Part shown: positions 25,576-35,907 of the stretch, one piece after another
Position numbering within the stretch: position 1 is the first letter of the stretch
How the letters are laid out: every line of letters begins with the position of its first letter
Origin: Callorhinus ursinus
Lineage: Eukaryota; Chordata; Mammalia; Carnivora; Otariidae
Assembly: GCF_003265705.1 (NCBI RefSeq)
Contig: NW_020312902.1
Location: forward strand, 11,651,469 to 11,715,468
Direction: 5' to 3'
Length of the DNA stretch: 64,000 nt
Notes under the pieces: model-generated
Database searches by the model: none
What the model was told of the DNA's origin: nothing
What the model saw: the letters and a program-made list of their open reading frames with translations, nothing else
Translations under genes and position numbers: made by a program

Positions 25576-26539
25576 TTTTTAAAGCTTTCTTTATCGAATT
25601 GTGTTCCAAGGAGTGTAACCCATACACTCTAATTCATGGTGAACCTCACTCTTTTTCTGTGTACTCTATAGGGTTGGGCAAAAGGAGTATAGCTTATTGT
25701 TATGTAATAATTAATAGGCAGTTTTCTGACAGGGCTAGTAAGAGACATGTGAAGGACTGAAATTGTAATACATACTTCTTGAAAATTCTTTTTCTTCCCT
25801 AAAGAGTCAAAGCCTTTGGGTCAGCATTAAGAGGAAAAAAAAAAAAAAGTTTAAAAGTAATCTCACACAATGAACTCTTTAGAATACAATGCCAAAGTTT
25901 CTCTGTAATTTCATTGAATCAGCTTTCAGGTCAGGAGTAGATGGTCTGTTGCCCAGACGTTCTTGTGGTTTCTTGATATTGAATGACCTGATTTTGTGTT
26001 AATGAACATGGATTGTGCATTAGATGAGCTTCACTGAGTTTGGGGGGGAGGGGGGAGTGGGATTTAGGACAAGTGATTGCACACTGAGTCCACCTTTCTA
26101 CAGAGTCTATCAGTGTATACTTATTTGAACTTTTTTTTTTCCTATTTAATCACTTGCTTGTCCTTTTCTTGCTATTGTTTGTACTTCAGTGATTTTCTTT
26201 TCTTGGGTCATTCTGGGATCCTGTATAACTTTCCCTAATACTGTCCTCCAAATAGTAGCCAATTGATAAGCACTTATTGCTCTCACCTTCTGCTCATCTG
26301 GGAAGGATAAATGCTCAAGCCTCACATTGGGAATAAGCAGGTTTTCCACCTACATTGATCAGCAAATTATTTACTTGCTCTCATTCAATTTTACTTAATT
26401 TGTTTTTAATATTGAAGTGAGAGGTTTACAAATAGCCTCTTATAGTGTTTATAGATAGATTCTTGTTTAAATATAGTGGTTAGATAACTGGAGTGCCCAG
26501 TTGCTACTACTGATATTTTTCTTTGCCATTGTCATTATC

Positions 26540-26700
26540 ATTATGGAAAGTATTTGTTATGCACCTATGATACAGGCATCTGGATCTGAGTTAAGCCTTA
26601 AGCAAAGCAAGAGAGATATCCCTAGCATATTACCTCTTTGTGATTACAGTCCATGAATGACAAGGGGTAGACAAATGAGCAAACAAGTAATGAACAACAC
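26540..26700 (-). mobile_element. Possible L2 LINE fragment
   Basis: gtatttgttatgcacctatg, acaggcatctggatctgagt and gacaaatgagcaaacaagta follow the L2 3'-end order in reverse. Diverged. Confidence 0.4.
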
Positions 26701-27479
26701 ATAAAATAAATACTCTGTGATTTAGGACCAAAGGAATGGTAGGGAAAGGTATGTTCCTGGAGGTGGTGAAGCTGCCCCTTATTAACTCCCACCATGTCTA
26801 AAGAGGTAAATGGCAGAATTCCAAGAACAACACACTAGGAAAAGAATCTGGAAAACTAAATAGTAGCAGTATTCCTTAGGGAGGAATGTCCTCAGTAGGC
26901 ACCTGGAAGGATCAGAAAGAAGACTGCCAGGCAACCTTTCGTAGAATTACATCATGTAGCTGTATGTTGAATCTGGATCAAGTCAAAGAGAGTAAAGATG
27001 CATTTAATTTCTGATGACACTGTGTTGTCAGAAGGACTAATACCAAAAAAAGGGAGAAGTGACATATTTTAAATCTATAAATTGCATTTCATGTTCATTT
27101 GTCACCTCTAGGAAAAGCAAATAAAGTTTCTTCCTTCTCCCAAAGTGGATGATGAATGATTGCTTAGGATTGGGTGGCTGGAGCCTGTGTCGCCATTATT
27201 GACTTGCTATGGAAAACAGTTCGTTGGCAGATGCAGTCAGTGCAGTGTCTGCACACCCTGCAAGGCATAAGTAAACTGGTTCTAATCACTCATGGCTGAT
27301 CTGAACAGAGAATAATTACTTTCCTGTTGAAGACACACTCTTCCCCTTGTCTCAGCCCTCCTTTGCCTCCATGTACAACAGCAGGGATTTGTTCCAGAGA
27401 ACTCAGACTCAGTGTCACAAGGGTCCATGGACTGCTTTCAGCCAAAGTCAGGTATGAAGAGGACTCACTCACTCACTTA

Positions 27480-27595
27480 CTGATTTGTTCATTCATTTGT
27501 TTATTTACAAAGATGGACGGACCTACTATGGACCACGCTTTATGCCAAAGACCCCTCTTCTTAGAGAGCTCACTTGAGGAATTGTGCAAAGTTTA
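27480..27595 (-). mobile_element. L2 LINE 3' fragment
   Basis: gttcattcatttgtttattt followed by cctactatggaccacgcttt and cttagagagctcac fits the reverse of an L2 3' end. Short. Confidence 0.5.
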
Positions 27596-27991
27596 GATTC
27601 ATGCCTTTTACAGAGTCCTCCTAAAATTCTCTCCTGATCATATTCTAGAATGCAGAGGATTAAGCATGCAAAGCCAGAATAGGACAGAGAGCCAGAGTAA
27701 ACCAGCAAAACCAGGGATCATTGAGCATGTCTAAGAAATGTAATCTGTTATTTTTTGAGGAGTATTCCCTAACTTAAAGGTACTATTTTGATAATATTTC
27801 CCAGGAGAACACCGTCTTGAGAAGATAGGACTTTATTTATAAATGACATCATTTACGTCTAAAGATTGGATCACATTTATTTTTACATTGTTTCTTTTGC
27901 TCAGATAGGTTACACAGTTTCTGTTTAGATCTTGTTGAAATTCTTTATTGTTAACTTATTTACTTTTAATAATCTTCAAAAGAACACAACA

Positions 27992-28188
27992 GGGGTGCCT
28001 GGGTGGCTCATTCGTTAAGTGTCTGCCTTCAGTTCAGGTCATAATCCCGGGGTCCTGGGATCGAGCCCTGCATCACGCTCCCTGCTCAGCGGGAAGCCTG
28101 CTTCTCCCTCTCGCACTCCCCCTGCTTGTGTTCCCTCTCTCACTGTGTCCCTCTCTGTCACATAAATAAATAAAATCTTAAAAAAAAA
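27992..28188 (+). mobile_element. SINEC
   Basis: Starts ggggtgcctgggtggctcat, has the CT-rich middle and ends taaataaataaaatcttaaa plus poly-A. The 11-bp target duplication agaacacaaca / aggacacaaca at 27981-27991 and 28189-28199 has one mismatch. Confidence 0.95.
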
Positions 28189-28199
28189 AGGACACAACA

Positions 28200-30519
28200 A
28201 ACCTAATTTATTTAGGAATAAATTACTAAAGAATTTGAATTTAAAGACTGAAATAATAAAATTCCATTTATTGAGTTAATAATTTAAGTACTTATTGACA
28301 TTCAACCACTGCACTGATTGTAACCTAATTATGTTGAAGGCTGTGATTAAGTAATTGAAATACATTGTACACAATGGTACGTACTCGTGTGTACATGCAT
28401 TTGTGTGTTTATGGTTCATTTGGAAATGAACATGGGTCATAACATTAAATGGAAAAAAAAACAATGCATCCATGATATTATATAGAGATGTGAATAAAGA
28501 AGTAGAGGGGAGCACACACATGGTTTGACTTGTTGAAGGAAGAGGGTCACGAGCAATTTATTTTTCTTTTATTTTGAATTCTGCTGGCAGTCCTACAAAG
28601 TTTGTGCAATAAAAAATGGCTAAATAAAAATGGATCCAGATTGACCTGTTTGTTTTGTGTGGATTTGAGCAGAGATTTGAGAGAGGAACCACTGGAAGGT
28701 TTGTGTAATTCAGATCCATCTATAAATCTGACAGGGAGACTTTCCTGACAGCTTCCATCATTTCCAGAATGTCAGATTTTCAGATAAAGGGTTTCAGGTG
28801 AGGACTATAGAGTGAAGGTGAGATTTTGGTCTACATATTTTCAGCACTCAGAATAAAAAAGGAAGCCATGAGTGTTTATTCAATATTAAGTATCCATATG
28901 TTTGAAAATATTTGTGTTATTCTACCTTCCCTCATCTAGTATTATCTGGAAGCAGAAGATCTCATATAGTCTGCTGACTTGGAGCACATATGCACATATG
29001 AGTATCAAAAATATTTTAGATGACACATGAAAATCAGCTTTATTTGAGGATATTCTGTGGAACTACTGTTTTTATTTTGATGAAATAGTCTGCCAGGAGA
29101 AGCAGGTGGTGAAATCTTCACTCATGGGAATAAAGGAAAACATATTTTGGTTAACAGGGAACTAGAAAATCAGAGGAGGGAAAAAATCACCTTGCCTGAC
29201 ACAATGGATGCTCTATAAAATTGAACTGCTTCATTTTATTATGGAAAGGACTTTTTGGCCATAGTGCCAAAAGGTTGTTATATATCCTTGTTAATTGTGG
29301 CTGGAGACACAAAGCAATGTGATCATTTGATAACTTATTTGTTATTTGGAAAATGACAGCTTTTATGTGCCAATAAATATGAAATCACCTAGAAGTATTG
29401 TTGTGAATTTAGGAGCCATCTGAACATCCTTGTTTAATGCATACACTAGATTTTAATGAAGGGACATGAGTTTGTACTTAGTAGATTACCTGGTGGTTCT
29501 GCCTCAGCCATCTGATGAGCGGACACTGTCTGCTTAGTGAATGAGAGACAGAGAAACCTATGTAACCCTGTCACAATTTTTGGTTGGTAGACAGTGGCTT
29601 CACTGGAACATGGAATGAGGCAATTAGTCTCCAGTTTCGTGTGTGCTTTTCATCTTGTCCAGAGTGCGGCTGACAGCCAGGATTCCACTTACTCACCACG
29701 TCCCGCTCTCCTCTTCACAAAGGGGCAGGTTGAAGGAGTGGCAAGGAGCCTTGAATCCATCCTGGGTTACATAAACACAGTTCAGTCTGCGTGTTTCTGG
29801 TGTGCGCTCTTCATGTGCCATTTGCACTGACAGGACACTGCTTTCAGAGATGACACTAACTATTCTGAGGTTTTAATGTGATTGCCTCCAAATGCTTGAG
29901 AAAGCCCTGTGTGTTTGTCTGGCAGGCGGATCTTTTATGACATGGCTCTTTTTTTTTTTTTCTTCCCTCTCTCTTCTTTTCCTGGAACTGCCGCATCCTT
30001 AGCTGGCAATCTTTAAACCTGGGCTGCAGCGATTTCTCTTCATGCGGCCCCACATTAAGCACATCTTTCATGCTTCTCCAAACCAAACTCAGAAAGTGCC
30101 AATTAATAAGTTGATGGGGAAGAAGTCAGTGGGTAACATTAAGGCCACCTGTCTGGAGACATTAGGTGAGCATTTTGACTGAGTGAAAGCAGACCTGCGG
30201 AGAGTCAGGAATGAGGTACTTTATCACACATTCCTAGAGGCATAAAATGAGAGAATAAAAAGCAGTTTCCAGGGCAGCTCCTCCATCTTGTTCCTGTTGT
30301 GGATGGTTTCCATTGCTCTGGCCATGGTTAACCGTCCTGACAAGAAAGTACAAAGCATCTGAAGCTGTAAATGTGTCCACATTTAAAGCATATTCTTTGG
30401 TCAGTAGGCTACAGACTGAGCAGGACACCCGGCTACTCTTTCCAAGGTGCTCCCTTTCATACCCGCTCAGACTGTTCTGGGCGTCTTTCTACTTCCGTGT
30501 GACGACTCTGAAAACTCTT
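28200..30519. other. Intronic sequence, possible conserved non-coding part
   Basis: No young repeat. The 29850-30230 part is less AT-rich and has homeodomain-like (gccaattaataag) and E-box-like (ccacctgtc) words. That is suggestive only, since such words are common. Confidence 0.35.
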
Positions 30520-30890
30520 TTCATTCATTCATTTATTTACTTATTCATTCGTTTGGAAAATATTTATGGAGTCTATAAAATATGCTGGGTGTTACTCTAG
30601 CTGCTGGGAATATACCTGTGGGGCGGAAAAAGAGAAATATCCAACATCCCTATTCTCATGGACCTCATGGATTAGTAGGGAGTATATAGATGATAAGCAA
30701 AATAAAAAAGGAAATCATAAAATAGGTTAAAAGGTGACAAAGTCGCCTTTATACAATTTCCAGAGAAGGCTTTAGAAAGCCCAGCCTTTGAGTCAAGACT
30801 CAGAAAATCAGCCTGAAGGTAGGATAACATATGGGGATAGTGTTGATGTAAGTAAGAGGGCTTATGGTAAGAGAGAAAAACCAGTGGAGC
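30520..30890 (-). mobile_element. L2 LINE 3' remnant
   Basis: Reverse-oriented L2 signature: attcattcatttatttactt, aatatttatggagtctataa, gggtgttactctagctgctg, ggaatatacctgtggggcgg, catggacctcatggattagt. The remnant ends about 450 bp before the SORCS1 acceptor. Confidence 0.65.
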
Positions 30891-31133
30891 CCATTCTATT
30901 TGTTTCTTTCCACCTTAACCACAACAGATATGACAAGCCTTGCTCTTTTATTTCTCCAAAATGGAAAGTAGATAAGGCACAATACGAAAGAGGACTGGGG
31001 TTAGGGAAAGAGTGGGACATATTTTAGATTAAGGAAATAACCTTGGGGAAAAAAACAAGGAGCCCCGTAGAAGAAACTAAAATGCACTCCTCTGTGCCCT
31101 CTTCCTTCCTGGCACCTTGTCTGCCTCTTTGAG

Positions 31134-31164
31134 GTTTGTTTGTTTGTTTGTTTGTTTGTTTTTT
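31134..31164. repeat. (GTTT)n tetranucleotide repeat
   Basis: Seven GTTT units about 180 bp upstream of the SORCS1 acceptor. Confidence 0.93.
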
Positions 31165-31341
31165 AATAGTTTCATGGCGTTGGTCCAGGAGAACAAACTG
31201 GCAAAGTCAAGGTCCTTGTTTGACCAAACATTCTTTGCTCCTTTTTCCTCTCTTTCCAAAAATTTAACTTGTTTCTAAGTTTTGTAAATTTGTAAACTTA
31301 ACTTTTTGTTGTTTTCTTTCCCCAACAATTCTTGGCTGCAG

Positions 31342-31500
31342 ATTATGTTACTCACAGACCCGGAGATTGAGAGCAGCTTATTGATCAGCTCGGATGAAGG
31401 GGCCACCTATCAAAAGTACCGGCTGAACTTTTACATCCAAAGCTTGCTTTTCCACCCCAAGCAAGAGGACTGGATTCTGGCATATAGCCAAGACCAAAAG
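31342..31500 (+). CDS. SORCS1: SORCS1 VPS10-domain exon, 159 nt, phase 0-0
   Basis: Internal coding exon of a sortilin-related VPS10 receptor, a type I membrane protein that sorts cargo between Golgi, endosome and surface in neurons. It starts after a pyrimidine-rich acceptor ending in ggctgcag and stops before the donor gtgagc. The 53 codons begin IMLLTDPEIESSLLISSDEG and end AYSQDQK. The segment SSDEGATY is an Asp-box of the kind that closes a blade of the ten-bladed VPS10 beta-propeller. Both boundaries are phase 0, so skipping it would keep the reading frame. From memory, asparagine in KYRLNFYIQ and the ending ILAYSQDQK fit SORCS1 better than SORCS3, which reads KYRLTFYIQ and VLAYSLDQK; I could not align them. 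From remembered gene structure it is probably coding exon 3. The splice sites and open frame are visible; the paralog choice is recall. Confidence 0.93.
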
Positions 31501-32640
31501 GTGAGCGTGATTACCTTGTTTGAGACAACAGTGCACGGTTTTCCAGGGAACAGGCCGCTAGCTAATTATCTCTACATTTCTTCTCGGTGGTGACTTTTGT
31601 TCTGTGCAGTGGCCTGAACTCTGAGCCAGGGGGTGAGGGGGCAGCAAGGAGGATTTCAGGGTGCTTGCTTGAGCTGTGTCAACATCTGAAACAGCGTATA
31701 AGGGAAAAGCCTGACACGGAGGAAGACATGGTGGAGAAGCAGTTCTTAACCTAGATGCTGCAGGCCATGAGGAGCTCCCAACATCCATGGAATTTGAGAC
31801 TGCTTTGTGCATGTGTAGATGTGATTGTTTTTCTGGATAAAGGGCTCAGGGCTTTTCTCAGAGCCTTATAGGGAAGGACAACCCTGAAAAGGTGAAGAGC
31901 ACTAACTAGGGATTTGCTAAAACAGTGAGAGAAATGGCCAGAGGAGCCATAATAATGTCCATAGATAGTATTATTCAGAGTCAAGTAATGTCAGGATTTG
32001 TCTGCTCTTGGTGGTTGCATTGAAGGAGAAGTCTACTTTTCAAGAAAGCATCGAATGAGATTGTGTGTGCATGTGGGTGTGTGAGATATGTATATGTATT
32101 TTATGGGATACATATTATGTACTCTATACTACAGATGCACTATAAAATACCTTTAGCTCCTGCTTTTAAAAAACTTACATTTTCAGGTAGAATGTAAGGC
32201 TAGCAACAGCAAATATAATTAAATAAAAGATTCACAGGCAAATATCAGACTCTAGCCATAAAAGCCAACTGGAAAATAGGTGCAACACTGGAATACTCTT
32301 TGTGAAGTGCATGATTCAGTGTAGTTATCCTGCAAATTATTTTTATAGGAATCTTATGCTAGAAATTTCATGTATTTAAAGAAATGTGAGTGAGGAGGGT
32401 ACTCAAGGTTTTCTTTCTGTTGGGAAGATGTAGATGTGTGGGGTTCTTCCTGAAGGGAGGGGACTGGTGGACGTAACTTTCCAAGGTCTCTACTGACGTG
32501 GGCATTTTGGAGGAAGCAAATTAAAATTAAAATTCTCAGGATTGGAATTTTATTCACGCTGCCCTTACTGCCAAATAAAATGCACATTGAGCCTAAAAAT
32601 AGAAAAGATTTACAATTAGTATTTTTTTCCTCTTAAGCAG

Positions 32641-32727
32641 CCTGCCTACCCTTTCAGCAGAATGTACAATTCCATTCCTGGAGTCAAGCCACTGTGCATC
32701 TGGTCCAAGATGGTGCAGTTACCAGAG
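32641..32727 (+). other. Candidate cassette exon in SORCS1 intron (unproven)
   Basis: A pyrimidine-rich run (tatttttttcctcttaagcag) ends at 32640, and the donor-like gag/gtgagg begins at 32728. The 87 bases between are 29 codons with no stop in the frame set by the neighbouring phase-0 exons. Translation starts PAYPFSRMYNSIPG and ends SKMVQLPE. I recognise no homology. A 29-codon stretch is open by chance roughly one time in four, and decoy splice pairs are common in long introns, so this is a hypothesis only. Confidence 0.2.
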
Positions 32728-33179
32728 GTGAGGCTGAGCAGCTCAGGACACAGAGTAGTAGTCATTTAATCCACTGGGCTATTGTATTTTATTTGACAGT
32801 TGGTTAATGTTCCCCCTGATGCCAGAGGCATAGGGAGGGCCAGATTTACCTGCCTAAGGGAAAACTATGCATCTCTGCAGTTGTGCTGGAGGAGATGCCC
32901 AGAAATGTAACCCTTCATGTCCCAGCACTTCCAACAGTGCCTCCCACAGTCAATGTCAGAGTTGGACAACTGTGGAGGAGTGAGGAGAGGACATCTGAGT
33001 TGTGGCCCGAACTCAGCCATGGACTTGTGCACAGTACTTGGTGTTGGCTCTCTTTGCCTTAAGATACGTTTGTATGGATCAGTATACTAGCAGGTGCGTG
33101 TCCAATGAGATTAAAAAAAAAAAAAAATACATTAGGCCCCACATCTGTTTTAGGTGCTCATCATGGCTCAGTGTTGATC

Positions 33180-33765
33180 TAAAATAACTTTATTAAGGAG
33201 CACTCAGTCCATCTGGGAAGAGAAGATAAATGCACGTGAGTTCACCGGTAGTCTAAGAGAGGCCAAAAAGTCAGTGCCCTCATTCACACATAAATAGATA
33301 CCCAGTTAAAGTAGCTGGATGAATTATATGAAATTGGCAGCCCAAAGTTCAGGAGATGGCGATCTTATGAAATGATTTCACCTTGACCTTAAAGGATTTA
33401 TGTCATATTTCTGTTTGGAGGGTCACACTTCATACTTCACACAAGAGGAATGTCATAAACGATAATATAAAGTTAGAAAAACTGTGTTTATGTGGTTGAG
33501 AATGTGTCCATTTGGCTGAAACTAAAATTTTGTAAAGTTAATTCTGTGTATATTTGTGGAATCTGATCTTGATTGTTTTTTACTGTTTGCTAGGCAGAAT
33601 GAGTTTTGTTTTCATAATTAGGAGCCTTGCGAAAATTTTGGTCAGTGGAATAGTGTGTTCAGAGGTATAGATTACAAAGGTTAATCTGGTAGCAATTTTA
33701 GGATGAACTGTGGTAATATGAAGTCAAAAGCAAGAAGACCAGTTAGGGTGATATCACCATAGTCC
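33180..33765 (-). mobile_element. Possible L2 LINE remnant
   Basis: The segment gttaatctggtagcaatttt and the later agaccagttagggtgatatc, accatagtcctggt resemble the internal part of L2 in reverse. Boundaries uncertain. Confidence 0.4.
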
Positions 33766-35142
33766 TGGTCGGGACCAAAAAGCACCTCCTGTGTCCGTGG
33801 ACCCAGTGAATTCTGTCATTGTAGAGCTGGAAGAAGCCTTAACAGTCCTTGCTGGTATGTAGCTAACAAACCACAAGTCTGAGAATTTAATGAATTTTCC
33901 CGAAGGGAAATACCACTCATTGGCATTACATGTCAAAGTTCAGTGAATGGAATTAAGGCTTACCTGGAATTTGGTAGGGTTCTCATTCTTGACTGTGACA
34001 TCTCGAGATCAGCAGATAGGCAGAAACCAGCCTTTCTGCTGCTCTCTCTGTTTTTCCAGGAAAGAATGAAGGTGAAATCATCCTGGATAAAAATTGTGGA
34101 TAAGCTTCTAATCTGAGTAGGGGCTAGAGTACTCCCTGTCTCAGGGCGTGGATCAGAATAAGGAGTGGGGCGTTTGCTGGGAGGAGAATGGCCTGCAGCC
34201 GTCACGTGACCCTCTGGCCAATGCTTTTGGCTGTTGAGACGGTTTGTGGCTGCTCAGGTGGGCCAGCGATATGGAAATGACAGCTGGCAATCCCCCATGA
34301 ATCCTGGAGCGTTTACCACTGATGAGATGCAGCAGTGAGCACCAAGGAGGGCCCTGTGCTGGTGTCGGCAGGCCAGTGACTGTCCTGGCCCAGGAGAAGG
34401 GAACTTTTAATTCTTCCGTGTAAGCATTGCTCCTCCGATTTTCTGTGACAGCCACTGTTGCTGCTGCGGCAAGGCTCCCAGCTAAGATCCTCGCCTCGGC
34501 GCGAGTACTCACTCTGCTGGATGCTTTTCTGCACCGACGGATGGCAAACAGAATCCTCAGGCAAAAGGCGCTGTCTCTTAGAATGAATCTTCATGAGGTG
34601 GCAACTCCTCAGACTCACCTGTGAACAGAATCCTCCACTCTTCCCTCTTCCCTTGTGTCCCATCCTCACTGTCTTCTCAGGCATCCATTCCCTCTTTTGC
34701 ATACATGCTCTCCCTCTTTTGCCAACTTTATTTCCCCGCCATGGCTTTCTCTCTCCTTCAGTGCAGGAGACTTTTTTTTTTTAATTTTATTTTATTATGT
34801 TATGTTAATCACCATACATTACATCATTAGTTTTTGATGTAGTGTTCCATGATTCATTGTTTGTGCATAACACCCAGTGCTCCACGCAGAATGTGCCCTC
34901 TTTAATACCTATCACCAGGCTAACCCATCCCCCCACCCCCTCCCCTCTAGAACCCTCAGTTTGTTTCTCAGAGTCCATAGTCTCTCATGGTTCATCTCCC
35001 CCTCCAATTTCCCCCCTTCATTCTTCCCCTCCTGCTATCTTCTTCTTTCTTTTTTTTTTTTTTAACATATAATGTGTTATTTGTTTCAGAGGTACAGGTC
35101 TGTGATTCATCAGTCTTGCACAATTCACAGCGCTCACCATAG

Positions 35143-35590
35143 CACATACCCTCCCCAATGTCTATCACCCAGCCACCCCATCCCTCCCAACCCCCACCAC
35201 TCCAGCAACCCTCAGTTTGTTTCCTGAGATTAAGAATTCCTCATATCACTGAGATCATATGATACATGTCTTTCTCTGACTGACTTATTTTGCTCAGCAT
35301 AATACCCTCCAGTTCCNNNNNNNNNNNNNNNNNNNNNNNNNNNNNNNNNNNNNNNNNNNNNNNNNNNNNNNNNNNNNNNNNNNNNNNNNNNNNNNNNNNN
35401 NNNNNNNNNNNNNNNNCACATACCCTCCCCAATGTCTATCACCCAGCCACCCCATCCCTCCCAACCCCCACCACTCCAGCAACCCTCAGTTTGTTTCCTG
35501 AGATTAAGAATTCCTCATATCACTGAGATCATATGATACATGTCTTTCTCTGACTGACTTATTTTGCTTAGCATAATACCCTCCAGTTCC
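35143..35590. repeat. Near-identical 174-bp direct repeat flanking the gap
   Basis: Copy one runs 35143-35316 and copy two 35417-35590. Both start cacataccctccccaatg and end ctccagttcc. Most likely two contig ends, or two haplotypes, that overlap but were scaffolded side by side. A real tandem duplication within the L1 cannot be excluded from sequence alone. Confidence 0.95.
35317..35416. other. Assembly gap (100 N)
   Basis: Exactly 100 N, a conventional placeholder for a gap of unknown size. It lies inside an L1. The 174 bases before it (35143-35316) and the 174 bases after it (35417-35590) are the same sequence with one visible difference (tgctcagc / tgcttagc). Confidence 0.99.
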
Positions 35591-35907
35591 TCCATGTCAT
35601 TGCAAATGGCAAGATCTCATTCCTTTTGTTGGCTGCATAATATTCCATTGTATATATATATATCATATCTTCTTTATCCATTCATCTGTCTATGGACATC
35701 TTGGCTCTTTCCATAGTTTGGCTATAGTGGACATTGCTGCTATAAATATTGGGATGCATGTACCCCTTCGGATCCCTACATTTGTATCTTTGGGGTAAAT
35801 ACCCAGTAGTGCAATTGCTGGGTTGTACAGTAGCTCTATTTGCAACTTTTTGAGGAACCTCTGTACTATTTTCCAGAGTGGCTGCACCAGCTTTGCAGGA
35901 GACTTTT

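Larger units (their letters stand above)
1..31341 (+). other. SORCS1: SORCS1 upstream intron (3' part)
   Basis: Non-coding sequence upstream of the first recognised exon, at least 31.3 kb. It ends in a pyrimidine tract and cag acceptor at 31341. I looked for the preceding SORCS1 exon (expected to carry another propeller strand and Asp-box) and did not see it, so the intron probably extends beyond the left edge. Repeats inside are listed separately. Confidence 0.8.
34776..35893 (-). mobile_element. LINE-1 3' end with assembly gap inside
   Basis: Reverse-oriented L1: poly-T, 3' UTR, then the ORF2 C-terminal region (the minus-strand reading [18 protein letters not shown] is visible near 35800, followed by early stops). 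Target duplication tgcaggagactttt at 34762-34775 and 35894-35907. The apparent length is unreliable because of the 100-N gap at 35317-35416 and the repeated flanks around it. Confidence 0.93.

Noticed and set aside
35230..35526. Several open frames containing X residues
   Set aside because: They read through the 100-N gap inside an L1.
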